A stretch of DNA of 64,000 nt from Lacrimispora sphenoides (GTDB lineage: Bacteria; Bacillota; Clostridia; Lachnospirales; Lachnospiraceae): assembly GCF_900105215.1 (NCBI RefSeq), contig NZ_FOIP01000002.1, positions 1,860,001-1,924,000 of the forward strand. The letters are read 5' to 3'. This document shows, piece after piece, positions 9,859 through 19,060 of this stretch. Position numbers and translations under genes: made by a program. Numbering within the stretch: position 1 is the stretch's first letter; every line of letters starts with the position of its first letter. The notes under the pieces are model-generated. The model did not search any database, was not told the origin of the DNA, and was given only the letters and a program-made list of their open reading frames with translations.

Positions 9859-9902
9859 AAAAGGGTTGCTGCAAAAATAATGATATACTTTTGCAGCAAC
9901 CC
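9859..9902 (-). terminator. Intercistronic hairpin between binding-protein and ATPase genes
   Basis: Perfect 14-bp stem (GGGTTGCTGCAAAA / TTTTGCAGCAACCC) with a 12-nt loop and only four T after it on the minus strand. It lies 6 nt past the stop of the binding-protein gene. Such partial terminators or mRNA stabilisers commonly let a binding protein be made in excess of the membrane subunits. Confidence 0.7.
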
Positions 9903-9908
9903 CGCGGT

Positions 9909-10967
9909 TTAATATTTGCGGTCCGGAAGTACCTTAGCTGCCATATCAGCAGTAAATACGCCATCTACTGATTTCACCCATTTATCAACAGACTGGCCTG
10001 CCTTCAGCTTTGCTGCTGTTTCAAATAAAAGCGGCCCAAGCAGTGGATTACATTCTACGGTACAATTTGCCTCCCCGGCTGCCATTGCTTCAAAGATTCC
10101 GCGGACACCATCGATGGAAACGATCTTGATGTCTTCGCCCGGCTTTAATCCTGCCTCTTTGATTGCCTCGATTGCTCCAAGGGCCATGTCGTCATTGTGC
10201 GCATAAACGCCCTTGATATCCTTATTGGATTTAAGGAAAGACTCCATAACTTCTTTTCCCTGGGCTCTGGTGAAATCACCGGTCTGGGAAGCTACGATCT
10301 CAATCCCCGGATAGCTTGCCTTGATCTCATCATCAAATCCGGTTTTACGGTCCGTTGCTGCGGAAGCGCCTACCGTTCCTTCCAGTTCAACAATTTTTCC
10401 ATTTTCTCCGAGCAGCTTTGCCATTTCCTTTGCGGCCATCTTGCCTTCTTCAATGAAGTCAGAGCCGATAAAGGTTGCGTATAAATCTTCCCCGACATCC
10501 GCTCTCCTGTCCAGAAGAATAATCGGAATCCCCGCTTCTTTCGCCTCAGCAAATACCTGATCCCATCCGGTTTCCACAACCGGTGCAAGACCAATGACAT
10601 CGACCCCCTGCTCAATGAAGTTCTTGATTGCTTTAATCTGATTTTCCTGCTTCTGCTGTGCATCTGCAAAAAGAAGCTCCACCTTATCCCCGTTTTCAGA
10701 TGCATAGGTCTGAATGGAAAGGGTTTCTGCGTCACGCCAGCCGGATTCCTGACCGATCTGGGCAAATCCGACTACCAGCTTTTCTCCTGACGCGTCGGGA
10801 GTTTTGGCCGTGGTTTCCTCTGCCTTTGCTGTGGTCTCAACCTGTGCGGCCGTAGTCTGGGGCGCCGCTGTGGTTGCGGTAGAACTGCTGGCTCCGCTGC
10901 TGCAGGCGGCTAAGGAAACCGCTGCCATGGAAGCACACAGCAACACGCTTAAAATTCTTTTTTTCAT
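9909..10967 (-). CDS. ytfQ: Sugar-binding lipoprotein, YtfQ-like
   Basis: 352-residue extracytoplasmic binding protein for the YtfR/YtfT/YjfF importer. A lipoprotein signal peptide ends in the lipobox LAAC (Cys22), followed by an Ala/Thr-rich linker to about residue 60 and one Peripla_BP_4 domain to the end. Characteristic blocks: QIGQESGWR, LAPVVETGWD, HNDDMALGA and CNPLLGP. ATG 10967 is chosen because AGGAGG lies at the right distance and the signal peptide begins there; the longer open frame upstream has neither. Its closest relative in the window is the second half of the tethered double-domain protein. Confidence 0.92.
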   Translation of the reverse strand: MKKRILSVLLCASMAAVSLAACSSGASSSTATTAAPQTTAAQVETTAKAEETTAKTPDASGEKLVVGFAQIGQESGWRDAETLSIQTYASENGDKVELLFADAQQKQENQIKAIKNFIEQGVDVIGLAPVVETGWDQVFAEAKEAGIPIILLDRRADVGEDLYATFIGSDFIEEGKMAAKEMAKLLGENGKIVELEGTVGASAATDRKTGFDDEIKASYPGIEIVASQTGDFTRAQGKEVMESFLKSNKDIKGVYAHNDDMALGAIEAIKEAGLKPGEDIKIVSIDGVRGIFEAMAAGEANCTVECNPLLGPLLFETAAKLKAGQSVDKWVKSVDGVFTADMAAKVLPDRKY

Positions 10968-11061
10968 TTTAATGATCCTCCTTTTTTGTTTTAACGATAC
11001 GTTTATTATGCCGGAAGGAGGAGGGAAAGTCTTTGCAATAATTTGAGTAAAAGGTATAAAA

Positions 11062-12288
11062 TCATTGCATGGTGGAGGCATGGTTATCATTTCTAATTAG
11101 CCTCCGGTATTCCGCAGGGCTGACCCCTAGGTTCTTTTTAAACACATTGCTGAAATAATGCTGGTTTGCATACCCGGTAAGCTCCGCAATTTCGTAAATT
11201 TTCAATTCGCCGTTATGTAAAAGTTCTATTGCCTTTCGGATCCTGACACTGGTTAAATAATCGATAAAGGTGACTCCCATCTCTTTGCGGAACATCCTGC
11301 TTAAATGGGGAACAGAAAGATTCACATGATCCGCCGCATCCTGAAAGGAAAAATCCTCCCGTGAGAAGTTGTCCTCGATATAGAACTTCACATCCTTAAT
11401 CACAGAGGAACCGGTCTCCAGCTCCTTCAACCGGCTGACTGCCGTTTCATAGGTTTCAGCTAAAGCTCCGTAATCATCTCCGTTCCCCTGTATTACTACA
11501 CTGCGTACCGGCAAACGGGATTCCAGCATTTTACAATAGGTTTCTGATTGCTCCTCTGCAATTTCCTGGGCCACCTTTTTTGAGATCACCACCAGATTTC
11601 CGTGCCTGTCCTGGCAGCTGTTTGGGTTCACAAGCCCCTGAAACATTTCATTTGCAATATTCTCAGCTACAAAAAACAGCAGATCTTCATTCCAGGTGCT
11701 TTTTACGTCTTCCATCTTCTGATATTCCAGGGAAACAACTGTAATTGTAAACGGCTCCGGAAGCAGCAGATTTAAATACTGGGAACGTTCCATGATTTCT
11801 TCTCTTGTATAATGCCCTTCCAAAGCCCTCTGCAAAAAGTTAGAGGCAAGATAAGTGCGGTTTTGTGCCAGCATACTCTTTGCCCAATCAAGATATTTAT
11901 CTTCACTTGCCTCTCTCTGCAATCTCTCCCGGACCCGCTGCATCATCTCATCAAAAGGCCCTTCCATCAGAGGTTTGAGAAGATACTCAAAGACCCCCAA
12001 CTTCAGCGCTTCTCTGGCATATTCAAACCGGTCATAACCAGTGATGATCACCGCCACCGCCCTAGGATTTATTTCTTTTAAGCTTTTAATGAATTGAAGA
12101 CCATTAAGAAATGGCATGTTAATATCTACAAAATAAACATCCGGCGAAATGTCTTTTGCCAGTTCTAAAGCCATCACTCCATCCTCTGCTTCTGCTGCCA
12201 ACTCAAAATCACTGTATTGTCTCAAAAAACTGATAATCCCCCGGCGAATGATATACTCATCATCCGCTACCAGTACTTTATACCCCAT
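11062..12288 (-). CDS. YesN-type response regulator with AraC DNA-binding domain
   Basis: 408 residues. N-terminal receiver with acidic pair D9/D10, phospho-acceptor D55 (VDINMP) and conserved Lys in LLKP near 105. A middle linker of about 170 residues precedes a C-terminal AraC domain with two helix-turn-helices (from about 300), including the AELTGYANQHYFSNVFKK block. ATG 12288 follows AGGAGG. First gene of the sugar-import locus and the expected partner of the YesM-type kinase encoded five genes downstream. It probably activates the transporter promoter when sugar is sensed. Confidence 0.92.
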   Translation of the reverse strand: MGYKVLVADDEYIIRRGIISFLRQYSDFELAAEAEDGVMALELAKDISPDVYFVDINMPFLNGLQFIKSLKEINPRAVAVIITGYDRFEYAREALKLGVFEYLLKPLMEGPFDEMMQRVRERLQREASEDKYLDWAKSMLAQNRTYLASNFLQRALEGHYTREEIMERSQYLNLLLPEPFTITVVSLEYQKMEDVKSTWNEDLLFFVAENIANEMFQGLVNPNSCQDRHGNLVVISKKVAQEIAEEQSETYCKMLESRLPVRSVVIQGNGDDYGALAETYETAVSRLKELETGSSVIKDVKFYIEDNFSREDFSFQDAADHVNLSVPHLSRMFRKEMGVTFIDYLTSVRIRKAIELLHNGELKIYEIAELTGYANQHYFSNVFKKNLGVSPAEYRRLIRNDNHASTMQ

Positions 12289-12631
12289 AGGTACTCCTCC
12301 TGAATTTTATTTGAATCCTATTATAGCATATTTTTTCCTTTGTAACTGTGTTTCTATATGTAAGGAGTATAGTAGGTTCATATACATGACCAAAGATGGT
12401 TTCTATGCAGTTTCCTGGCCTTCCATTGGGAGGAAGACTTCCCTATCATACATTTTCCCTTAATCCTTCTTTTGGTTTTTAACACCATAAGCCGGGGTCT
12501 TAATACCAGTACCCCGGCTCGGATAACTTAATATGATCCAATGATATATAAGGCCCCTTTCATAAACCAAGGGGCGAATGGAAAAGGCGATAAGGAATAT
12601 TATTATCGAGTCCCTTACCGCCTTTTCATTT
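12289..12631. other. Intergenic region with response-regulator promoter and hairpins
   Basis: On the minus strand a TATAAT lies about 30 bp upstream of the response-regulator start, so its promoter is here. Two stems follow: GCCGGGG/CCCCGGC at 12491-12518, and a long one at about 12579-12622 (GGAAAAGGCGATAAGG with CCTTACCGCCTTTTC). The latter sits directly after the stop of the surface-protein gene and is its likely terminator. No open frame of note. Confidence 0.55.
12579..12630 (-). terminator. Probable terminator of the surface-protein gene
   Basis: 15-bp imperfect stem starting a few bases past the TAA at 12632. The T-rich tract is on the plus-strand side, so its strength for the minus strand is uncertain. 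Confidence 0.45.
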
Positions 12632-15600
12632 TTATTTTATTTTTTTAATGCCTAATTGACATAAAACAAACGCAAAGAATGATACCAAGGATAATAACAG
12701 ATAAACGTTCCAGGATACACTGGTGTCGCCTGTTTTCGGTAAACCGTCTATTTCACCTATTTCGTTTATTTCACCTATTTCGTTTACTTCGTTTGTTTCA
12801 CTGTTTCCTTTCGGTATTGACTGGTCATCTACAACAATTTCCTCGATGGTCTCTTCGTTGACACTGTTCCCAGATATAACACCAGGTCCACCGGTATTGT
12901 TACTGCTTCCTACAGGTCCTCGGGAACTGCTGCTACTTCCACTCCCGCTACTACTTCCTCCTCCGCTACTTCCGCCGGATCCGCTGGAATTGCCACCGCT
13001 TCCACTTCCGCCGCTACTTCCGCCGCTGGTTTCACTTCCGCCTCCGGTTTCACTTCCTCCACCAGTTTCGTTTCCTCCACCGATTTCACTTCCTCCGCCA
13101 GTTTCGTTTTCTCCACCAGTTTCACTACCTCCACCAGTTTCGTTTTCTCCGCCGGTTTCGCTTCCTCCGCCGGTTTCGCTTCCTCCGCCGGTTTCGCTTC
13201 CTCCGCCGGTTTCGTTTCCTCCACCGGTTTCACTTCCTCCGCCAGTTTCGTTTCCTCCACCGGTTTCACTTCCTCCACCCGTTTCGTTTCCTCCGCCAGT
13301 TTCACTACCTCCACCAGTTTCGTTTCCTCCGCCGGTTTCACTTCCTCCGCCAATTTCGTTTCCTCCGCCAGTTTCACTTCCTCCGCCGGTTTCGTTTCCT
13401 CCTCCGGTTTCGCTTCCTCCGCCAGTTTCACTTCCTCCACCAGTTTCACTTCCTCCACCAGTTTCGTTTCCTCCGCCGGTTTCGCTTCCTCCGCCGGTTT
13501 CACTACCTCCACCAGTTTCGTTTCCTCCGCCAGTTTCACTTCCTCCACCAGTTTCGTTTCCTCCACCGGTTTCACTTCCTCCACCGGTTTCACTTCCTCC
13601 ACCAGTTTCGTTTCCTCCGCCAGTTTCACTTCCTCCACCAGTTTCGTTTCCTCCACCGGTTTCACTTCCTCCACCAGTTTCGTTTCCTCCACCGGTTTCA
13701 CTTCCTCCGCCAGTTTCGTTTCCTCCTCCGGTTTCACTTCCTCCGCCAGTTTCACTTCCTCCGCCAGTTTCGTTTCCTCCGCCAGTTTCGTTTCCTCCTC
13801 CGGTTTCGTTTCCTCCGCCGGTTTCACTTCCTCCGCCGGTTTCACTTCCTCCGCCGGTTTCGCTTCCTCCGCCGGTTTCGTTTCCTCCACCAGTTTCGCT
13901 TCCTCCACCGGTTTCACTTCCTCCGCCAGTTTCGTTTCCTCCTCCGGTTTCACTTCCGCCTCCGGTTTCCGTTCCTCCGCCAGTTTCAGGTTCCCCACCG
14001 GTTTCATTGCCTCCTTCGGTTTCAGTTTCCTGCCAATCGGGTATACCATTCGGCTCATCTTCATTGCCATTGCCGTTAATATCGTTTTTATCTTTTATAT
14101 CCAACGAATAAACGAGTACTAATTTCCCATCTGGTATGGGATCTTCCTCTATGTCCTCAGGATAGGTAAAGGAAATTTCCCTGCCTTCCAACTGATAGGA
14201 CGAAAGACCGCCTTTATTATCCCATTCATCATTGGTCAAAATATCGTCAAACACGTAGTTTTCTGCATGATATGTCTGGGTTTTAGGTGCAATATAAATG
14301 CCTGCCGAACCGACTTTTTCATATAAGGTAGCTATTTCTATATTCTCTCGCTCACTGACAGGCTGAGGATCCCCAACGGTGCCGTCATAAAGACTATAGA
14401 ATACCTTTACCGTTGAATAAGGCTGCTGATAGTCAGGGATCCCATCCGGATCAGTTCCCGGAATCGCTCCTCGGTTGTCAACAGCATAATAGAGCGTGTG
14501 CGTTCCCAAACCATTCTCAGTATCGCTCATTGTCAGTGTCCAATCAGAAATTGCTGCATTAACCGGTAACTGATTCAGTGTATATTCCCTGTCAAAGATA
14601 TAATGATCTTCTCCGCTTCCTAATTGTATTTCCTTAGCAATTGAATAGTTGTAATCATTGTTCTTCGGACCTGAAACAGGAAATGGTCCGCCAATTTCGG
14701 CCGGGATGCTGCTGACAGATGTACCATCCCAAATTTCGTATAAAACGCTGCCACTTGTCAAAGCAGCTTTTGCCCGTAGTTCCAATACATTAATGTTTTT
14801 TAATGCATTAGTACCTGACAGATTGAAAACATCACCATGACCCTGAGAATAGTTTATAATTTCAGCATTTGCTCCAGATCTTAGAGTTGCTGAGTATTGT
14901 GCTCCATCCAACACCCACTGGTAAGGGGCATCCGGGGAGGTTACGTAGTTGTTTTCAAGGGCCACCTGATTTCCTGGGTTGATATTCCCTGTTATAGATA
15001 CATTATTTTCAGGTAAAGACACCCAGGAACGAATCCCATTTGTTTTTATGTTCAAACTAGCATTGCTGGAGCTCTTGATTACATAAGAGTTTGTGTCGCT
15101 CTTGCTATTGAACAATACAACATTTTGGGGATTTGTAAATGAAATGCTGGGGCTGCTGTCCCGCAAGGTAATCAGGGATTCTGCTTGCGAATTATTCTTG
15201 GCAATAAGGTTTACTTCGGCACCATCTGCAATGCTGATAGTGTTTGCACTGACCATCGAGTTGTTGGCATTGGCAGCTGAATCAGCATAATCCACAACAT
15301 ATGTCCACTTTGCCCCTTCACCGACACGAATTGAGTCCGCCGTAAAATAGGCAGGAAGATTGCTTACATCATTTGTATTAAACTTTTTATCAGCTTTGAT
15401 ATCGAAGACAACACTTGCCTGATCCCCAATAATAAGGCTGCCAAGCTTATAGTAATCGGTAATAAATCCATTGCCGCCGCCTACATGGTGATATTCAAAC
15501 ACAGCATTTTCTCCAACGATAAATGGAGTGGAGTAGGCGGATGTATAGGTACCAATTAAACCGGTTGTATATGTAGATTGCTTTGTTTTTCCCGCCTCAT

Positions 15601-16507
15601 CCTTAATGATAAGAGAAGCGCCGTCTGCTACCTTCACGTAGCTGTCCCCATACCAGTAAATATAGAAGATCGGATCAATATCACCGAGAACACCCCCGCC
15701 GTCTGCCGGAGAGTCCTGTTTGGCGATGGTATTATTACCTTCAAATGTGATAAAATTTGCGGCAATGGTTTCAGAAGCGTGGGTATCCTGCCACAAAGCT
15801 CCATAAGACGCAGAGCCAGATGACGGCAAACTTCCTCCATATCCATCTGAATCTACTCCGCTACCTCCTGATCCATTGCGGTAACTCATCGTTATGTCGC
15901 AGTCTCTAAATAATACCTGCGGTTTATAAACCGGATATATAGCAATATCGCCCATACCCGGTCCTTTGTAAGTAACATGATCAAAGGTAATCTGCACATC
16001 ATTCATGACATTACCGGCCGGAAAATAACAGCCAACCTCACTACTGCCGTACCAAGTAATATCTTTCATCGTAAATGAATTTACCTTGCTCGCGTTAGGA
16101 AAATAAAAATTGCCATTTTCGACAATCGTATGGGGCCACTTAAATATAATCTTATATTGGTTCTGGCCATCGATTACGAAGCTGCCGTTACCACCGGCAT
16201 TTGCTTTATTTCCAACCAAAATCCCTTGCGGTTGTCCAGAAAAACCCGGCTGAGCCGTACTTTGATAATTACTGTTCCAATTACCCTGCGAATTTGTCAT
16301 TCCATACTCTATAACAACATCATCGGCAAGCGTAATTTTCCAGGCATTATTACTGTTAACTGCCTGAATAAAGTCTTTGGCAGTGCTTACCGTAACCTCC
16401 CCAGTCTCCTCTGCAAATATCCTTATCGGGAACATCGCACAGAGCAAAACCATCACCAAAAGCAAGCTGATTATTTTGCTGCTTTTACGGTGTTTCATTG
16501 TTTGCAT
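12632..16507 (-). CDS. LPXTG cell-wall-anchored surface protein with GGG(S/N)ET repeats
   Basis: 1291 residues. Signal peptide to about A32. About 600 residues of beta-rich sequence full of Asn, Asp and Gly follow, reminiscent of right-handed beta-helix or pectate-lyase-like adhesins (fold inferred). Next come two short Ca-binding-like stretches (DPDGIPDYQ, NGIPDWQ near 705 and 815) and about 54 GGG(S/N)ET hexapeptides (832-1160). A Ser/Gly linker leads to LPKTG at 1256-1260, a hydrophobic helix and a positive tail: a complete sortase signal. ATG 16507 follows AGGAGG by 7 nt, and the signal peptide confirms it. No sortase gene is in the window. The repeat tract is probably a flexible wall-spanning stalk. 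Confidence 0.9.
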   Translation of the reverse strand: MQTMKHRKSSKIISLLLVMVLLCAMFPIRIFAEETGEVTVSTAKDFIQAVNSNNAWKITLADDVVIEYGMTNSQGNWNSNYQSTAQPGFSGQPQGILVGNKANAGGNGSFVIDGQNQYKIIFKWPHTIVENGNFYFPNASKVNSFTMKDITWYGSSEVGCYFPAGNVMNDVQITFDHVTYKGPGMGDIAIYPVYKPQVLFRDCDITMSYRNGSGGSGVDSDGYGGSLPSSGSASYGALWQDTHASETIAANFITFEGNNTIAKQDSPADGGGVLGDIDPIFYIYWYGDSYVKVADGASLIIKDEAGKTKQSTYTTGLIGTYTSAYSTPFIVGENAVFEYHHVGGGNGFITDYYKLGSLIIGDQASVVFDIKADKKFNTNDVSNLPAYFTADSIRVGEGAKWTYVVDYADSAANANNSMVSANTISIADGAEVNLIAKNNSQAESLITLRDSSPSISFTNPQNVVLFNSKSDTNSYVIKSSSNASLNIKTNGIRSWVSLPENNVSITGNINPGNQVALENNYVTSPDAPYQWVLDGAQYSATLRSGANAEIINYSQGHGDVFNLSGTNALKNINVLELRAKAALTSGSVLYEIWDGTSVSSIPAEIGGPFPVSGPKNNDYNYSIAKEIQLGSGEDHYIFDREYTLNQLPVNAAISDWTLTMSDTENGLGTHTLYYAVDNRGAIPGTDPDGIPDYQQPYSTVKVFYSLYDGTVGDPQPVSERENIEIATLYEKVGSAGIYIAPKTQTYHAENYVFDDILTNDEWDNKGGLSSYQLEGREISFTYPEDIEEDPIPDGKLVLVYSLDIKDKNDINGNGNEDEPNGIPDWQETETEGGNETGGEPETGGGTETGGGSETGGGNETGGGSETGGGSETGGGNETGGGSETGGGSETGGGSETGGGNETGGGNETGGGNETGGGSETGGGSETGGGNETGGGSETGGGNETGGGSETGGGNETGGGSETGGGNETGGGSETGGGSETGGGNETGGGSETGGGNETGGGSETGGGSETGGGNETGGGSETGGGSETGGGSETGGGNETGGGSETGGGNEIGGGSETGGGNETGGGSETGGGNETGGGSETGGGNETGGGSETGGGNETGGGSETGGGSETGGGSETGGENETGGGSETGGENETGGGSEIGGGNETGGGSETGGGSETSGGSSGGSGSGGNSSGSGGSSGGGSSSGSGSSSSSRGPVGSSNNTGGPGVISGNSVNEETIEEIVVDDQSIPKGNSETNEVNEIGEINEIGEIDGLPKTGDTSVSWNVYLLLSLVSFFAFVLCQLGIKKIK
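13028..14014 (-). repeat. About 54 tandem 18-bp units coding GGG(S/N)ET
   Basis: A minisatellite inside the surface-protein gene. Each unit encodes GGGSET or GGGNET, with rare variants (GGENET, GGGNEI, GGGSEI, GGGTET). Copies differ mainly at third positions, so the array is old enough to have diverged yet still in frame. Unit length is a multiple of three, so copy-number change would alter stalk length without frameshift. Confidence 0.95.
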
Positions 16508-17140
16508 ATGTTTTCCTCCTATTTTTTGATCCCCTTTTATTACTGGATTTGAAGGGCATCCCGTTCTTATTAGTCCCAACCGCTTTTCCGGCGAAAGATG
16601 AAGGTCCTAACTCTTTTCATAATTATTAATCTTTAAAGCTTTCTATTTAGGGATAACATCCCTACTGTAAGATTCATCTTTAAAGTTATAACAGGTACAT
16701 ATAACGCCCCCATAACATCCGTAATATAACAAAATATAATAGGCGTTTTTTATCAAAATGTATTCACTCACGGAACTCTGCGCAGTCTTTAAGATACCGC
16801 CTTTTTTGCTGCATCATCTTTATTATAGAAGCCGCAAACCCTGCTTAATTTCATTACTTCTTCTTCATCTGCTGTATAAGCGCCCCGTTAAGCTGCAAAA
16901 TAATAATCTGAATTGCATAATTTATTGTTATAAGAAATTTTTCCGAAGCCTCCTTTCCAAAAAGTATTAATTTAATTAAACTTTACCTCGGAAGTATAGT
17001 ATAAAAAACTGCATTTATTAAACCCATGTAGTGAATTAGGGTTTTGGTGTATTAAATTTCCCACCAATGGAAGAAAGTACTATTCCTTCTCATACAGGTA
17101 CAAAAAAAATCAACCGATTGTAAATAATCTAAAATCCCCA
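16508..17140. other. Gene-free A+T-rich spacer
   Basis: Holds the promoter and 5' leader of the surface-protein gene on the minus strand, which has several small inverted repeats such as AGGGAT/ATCCCT near 16652-16664. The rest has no convincing open frame or RNA gene. Confidence 0.45.
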
Positions 17141-17171
17141 TTGACTCTTACATTGTGGTATACTCTATACT
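17141..17171 (+). promoter_or_regulatory. MerR-type promoter with 19-bp spacer
   Basis: TTGACT at 17141-17146 and TATACT at 17166-17171 are separated by 19 bp instead of the usual 17. This overlong spacer is the hallmark of promoters untwisted by MerR-family activators. It lies just upstream of the MerR gene, so autoregulation is likely. Confidence 0.75.
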
Positions 17172-17213
17172 GAAGTTGAGCTCAAAAAAACACATATATG
17201 TGAGGAAATAAAA

Positions 17214-18032
17214 ATGCTGAAAATAGGTGATTTTTCAAAATTATCAAGGATTAGTATACGTATGCTTCGGCATTACGATGAGATCGGCCTGTTAGTGCCT
17301 AAAACCACGGATAGTTTTACCGGCTATCGTTACTATGGGGAGGATCAACTGCCGATTGCTGGCAGGATCATAGCCCTCAAGGATATGGGGTTTGGCCTTG
17401 TTCCAATTGGGGAAATCCTGAAGAACTACGATAATCCCCAGGCATTAGCTGATTTTCTGGCAGTGAAGCAGGCTGAGGTTCAGGCGGAAGCCGAAGAAAC
17501 AGGCCGCCGTTTACTGCTCCTTGACACAGCCATCAAACGGCTGAGAAAGGATGAAACCGCTATGAATTACAATGTTACATTAAAAAAACTACCGGAGCGC
17601 AATGTTGCCAGTGTACGAAAGGTGATACCCGCCTACGATCAGGAAGGCATCCTGTGGAACCTTATGATGACAGAAACAGCTCTACTGCAGCTTCAGCAAG
17701 CTGACAATTGCTGCAGCCTTGCAATCTTCCATGACGAGGGATATAAGGATCGCGACGTGGATGTAGAAATTCAAATCACGGTAAAAGGGTGTTATCAAGA
17801 TACTGAACACGTTGTGTTTAAAGCCATGCCTGCGGTGGAGATTGCTTCAGCAACCTATAAGGGCAGCTACGAGCAGCTCAGCGCAGTAAACCATGCGGTG
17901 GCAAATTGGGTAAATGACAATGGTTATGAATTTAATGGAGCTATGTTCTGCATCTATCATGTCAGCCCTGCTCAAACTCAGAACCCTGATGAGTTAGTAA
18001 CCGAGGTTTGCTATCCTGTTAAAAAGAAATAA
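17214..18032 (+). CDS. MerR-family activator with GyrI-like effector domain (BmrR type)
   Basis: 272 residues. N-terminal winged helix-turn-helix (KIGDFSKLSRISIRMLRHYDE), a dimerisation coiled coil to about residue 115, then a GyrI-like ligand domain (about 120-270), as in BmrR-type multidrug sensors. ATG 17214 follows GAGGAAA. No efflux gene is adjacent; the only visible candidate target is its own 19-bp-spacer promoter. The ligand is unknown. The last codons run straight into a terminator. Confidence 0.88.
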   Translation: MLKIGDFSKLSRISIRMLRHYDEIGLLVPKTTDSFTGYRYYGEDQLPIAGRIIALKDMGFGLVPIGEILKNYDNPQALADFLAVKQAEVQAEAEETGRRLLLLDTAIKRLRKDETAMNYNVTLKKLPERNVASVRKVIPAYDQEGILWNLMMTETALLQLQQADNCCSLAIFHDEGYKDRDVDVEIQITVKGCYQDTEHVVFKAMPAVEIASATYKGSYEQLSAVNHAVANWVNDNGYEFNGAMFCIYHVSPAQTQNPDELVTEVCYPVKKK

Positions 18033-18045
18033 TGATTACAGCAGC

Positions 18046-18078
18046 AAAAAACCGTTTGCGATTTGCATACGGTTTTTT
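18046..18078 (+). terminator. Terminator of the MerR gene
   Basis: AAAAACCGT pairs with ACGGTTTTT around a 14-nt loop, followed by T residues, 14 nt past the stop codon. Confidence 0.75.
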
Positions 18079-18296
18079 ACTGCGTAAACACGAAGGCTTA
18101 CATTTTCATTTTTTCTACGTTCTGTTCGTTGTGTACCGGGAAAAGTTTCCAATCTCCTTTCCATGGCAGTACACCGCTATCTTATATCTCATGCAGGCAC
18201 AATCTGGGCCTAATTCAAGTCTTAGCTCTTCCTATAGAAAAACAGTAAATCGATTTTTCTTGCTTAAGGAAATCTGATGAGTCGACCTCCTCAATG

Positions 18297-18716
18297 TTAT
18301 GATTCGTTCACATTTTCATATATAAGATCGCAAATTCGAGTTCCACTTAACATTTCAATCGTTTTATACTGGATAGATTCAAAAATTCGGTGCACCAGAC
18401 ATGACGGTGTAGCATTTCTGCTGCAGTATCCATCCTCTTCCAGACATCGATTGATGCATATACTTCCCTCCATCGCCTCAACAATATCGTATAATGTTAT
18501 CTCTGCAGCATCTTTTGCCAAACGGTATCCTCCCTTTGGGCCTTGTACAGACTCTATGAACCCTAACCGCTTGATTTTTGAGGCAATCTTATTGAAATAG
18601 CTATAGGTCATACCTAATTGCGCTGCTACCTCTTTCGCTGTTGTCACTTGAACACCCTGCTGAGCCATATAAAGGATGATCCGAATCGCATAGTCCGTAG
18701 TAATCTGGAATCTCAT
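18297..18716 (-). CDS. Rrf2-family transcriptional regulator
   Basis: 139 residues. Winged helix-turn-helix of the Rrf2/IscR family (MRFQITTDYAIRIILYMA start, VTTAKEVAAQL recognition region, GPKGGYRLAK wing). A cysteine cluster at about 94-113 (C-x3-C-x6-C-x7-C) is where IscR and NsrR bind Fe-S clusters, so redox or Fe-S sensing is likely. ATG 18716 has GGAG 8 nt upstream; an upstream in-frame start adds 12 residues but has no better site. Its target is not evident: neighbours are a MerR gene and a GHKL sensor gene. Confidence 0.88.
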   Translation of the reverse strand: MRFQITTDYAIRIILYMAQQGVQVTTAKEVAAQLGMTYSYFNKIASKIKRLGFIESVQGPKGGYRLAKDAAEITLYDIVEAMEGSICINRCLEEDGYCSRNATPSCLVHRIFESIQYKTIEMLSGTRICDLIYENVNES

Positions 18717-19060
18717 CGTATTTACTCCAAAATCGAAATTTCGTAATATCAATACTTTACTTTGCGAGTATAATTTGAAACTTGGTTTTTCTGGAAATAT
18801 ATGTACTCAATTTTAGTTTTTATGTATTGAATTTAACAGTTATAAAATAAAAACCATTGATATATCCTTCCCACCATCGACCGGTAATTGAGAACAACAA
18901 AAAAGGAATTAAGAGCATAATAAATGCTATTTTGAGCTAAAAATGTTATTTTATATTTAATCTTTTGCTTCATTTATATAATACGAATTGGAGCAAATGC
19001 TACTTGTTGGACTAATTTCTTCCACCGAACAGAGGTTTTTCTTATGAAAGGAGGTAACCG
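18717..19060. other. Divergent promoter region, no gene seen
   Basis: A+T-rich spacer between the Rrf2 gene (minus) and the GHKL sensor gene (plus). A good AAAGGAGGT sits directly before the sensor start at 19061. No RNA structure recognised. Confidence 0.45.

Noticed and set aside
13028..14014. Possible CRISPR array because of short regular repeats
   Set aside because: Units are contiguous 18-bp coding repeats with no unique spacers.
12723..14111. 462-codon plus-strand frame of PPPVS(L/F) repeats, and a 386-codon minus-strand frame rich in EEVKPAEETK
   Set aside because: Both are shadows of the 18-bp repeat of the surface protein; the repeat unit leaves several frames open. No start signal, and only the frame with signal peptide and LPKTG makes sense.
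16508..16700. Possible riboswitch in the leader of the surface protein, for example for cyclic di-GMP
   Set aside because: Some small inverted repeats are present, but I could not match the conserved core of c-di-GMP-I, c-di-GMP-II or other classes.
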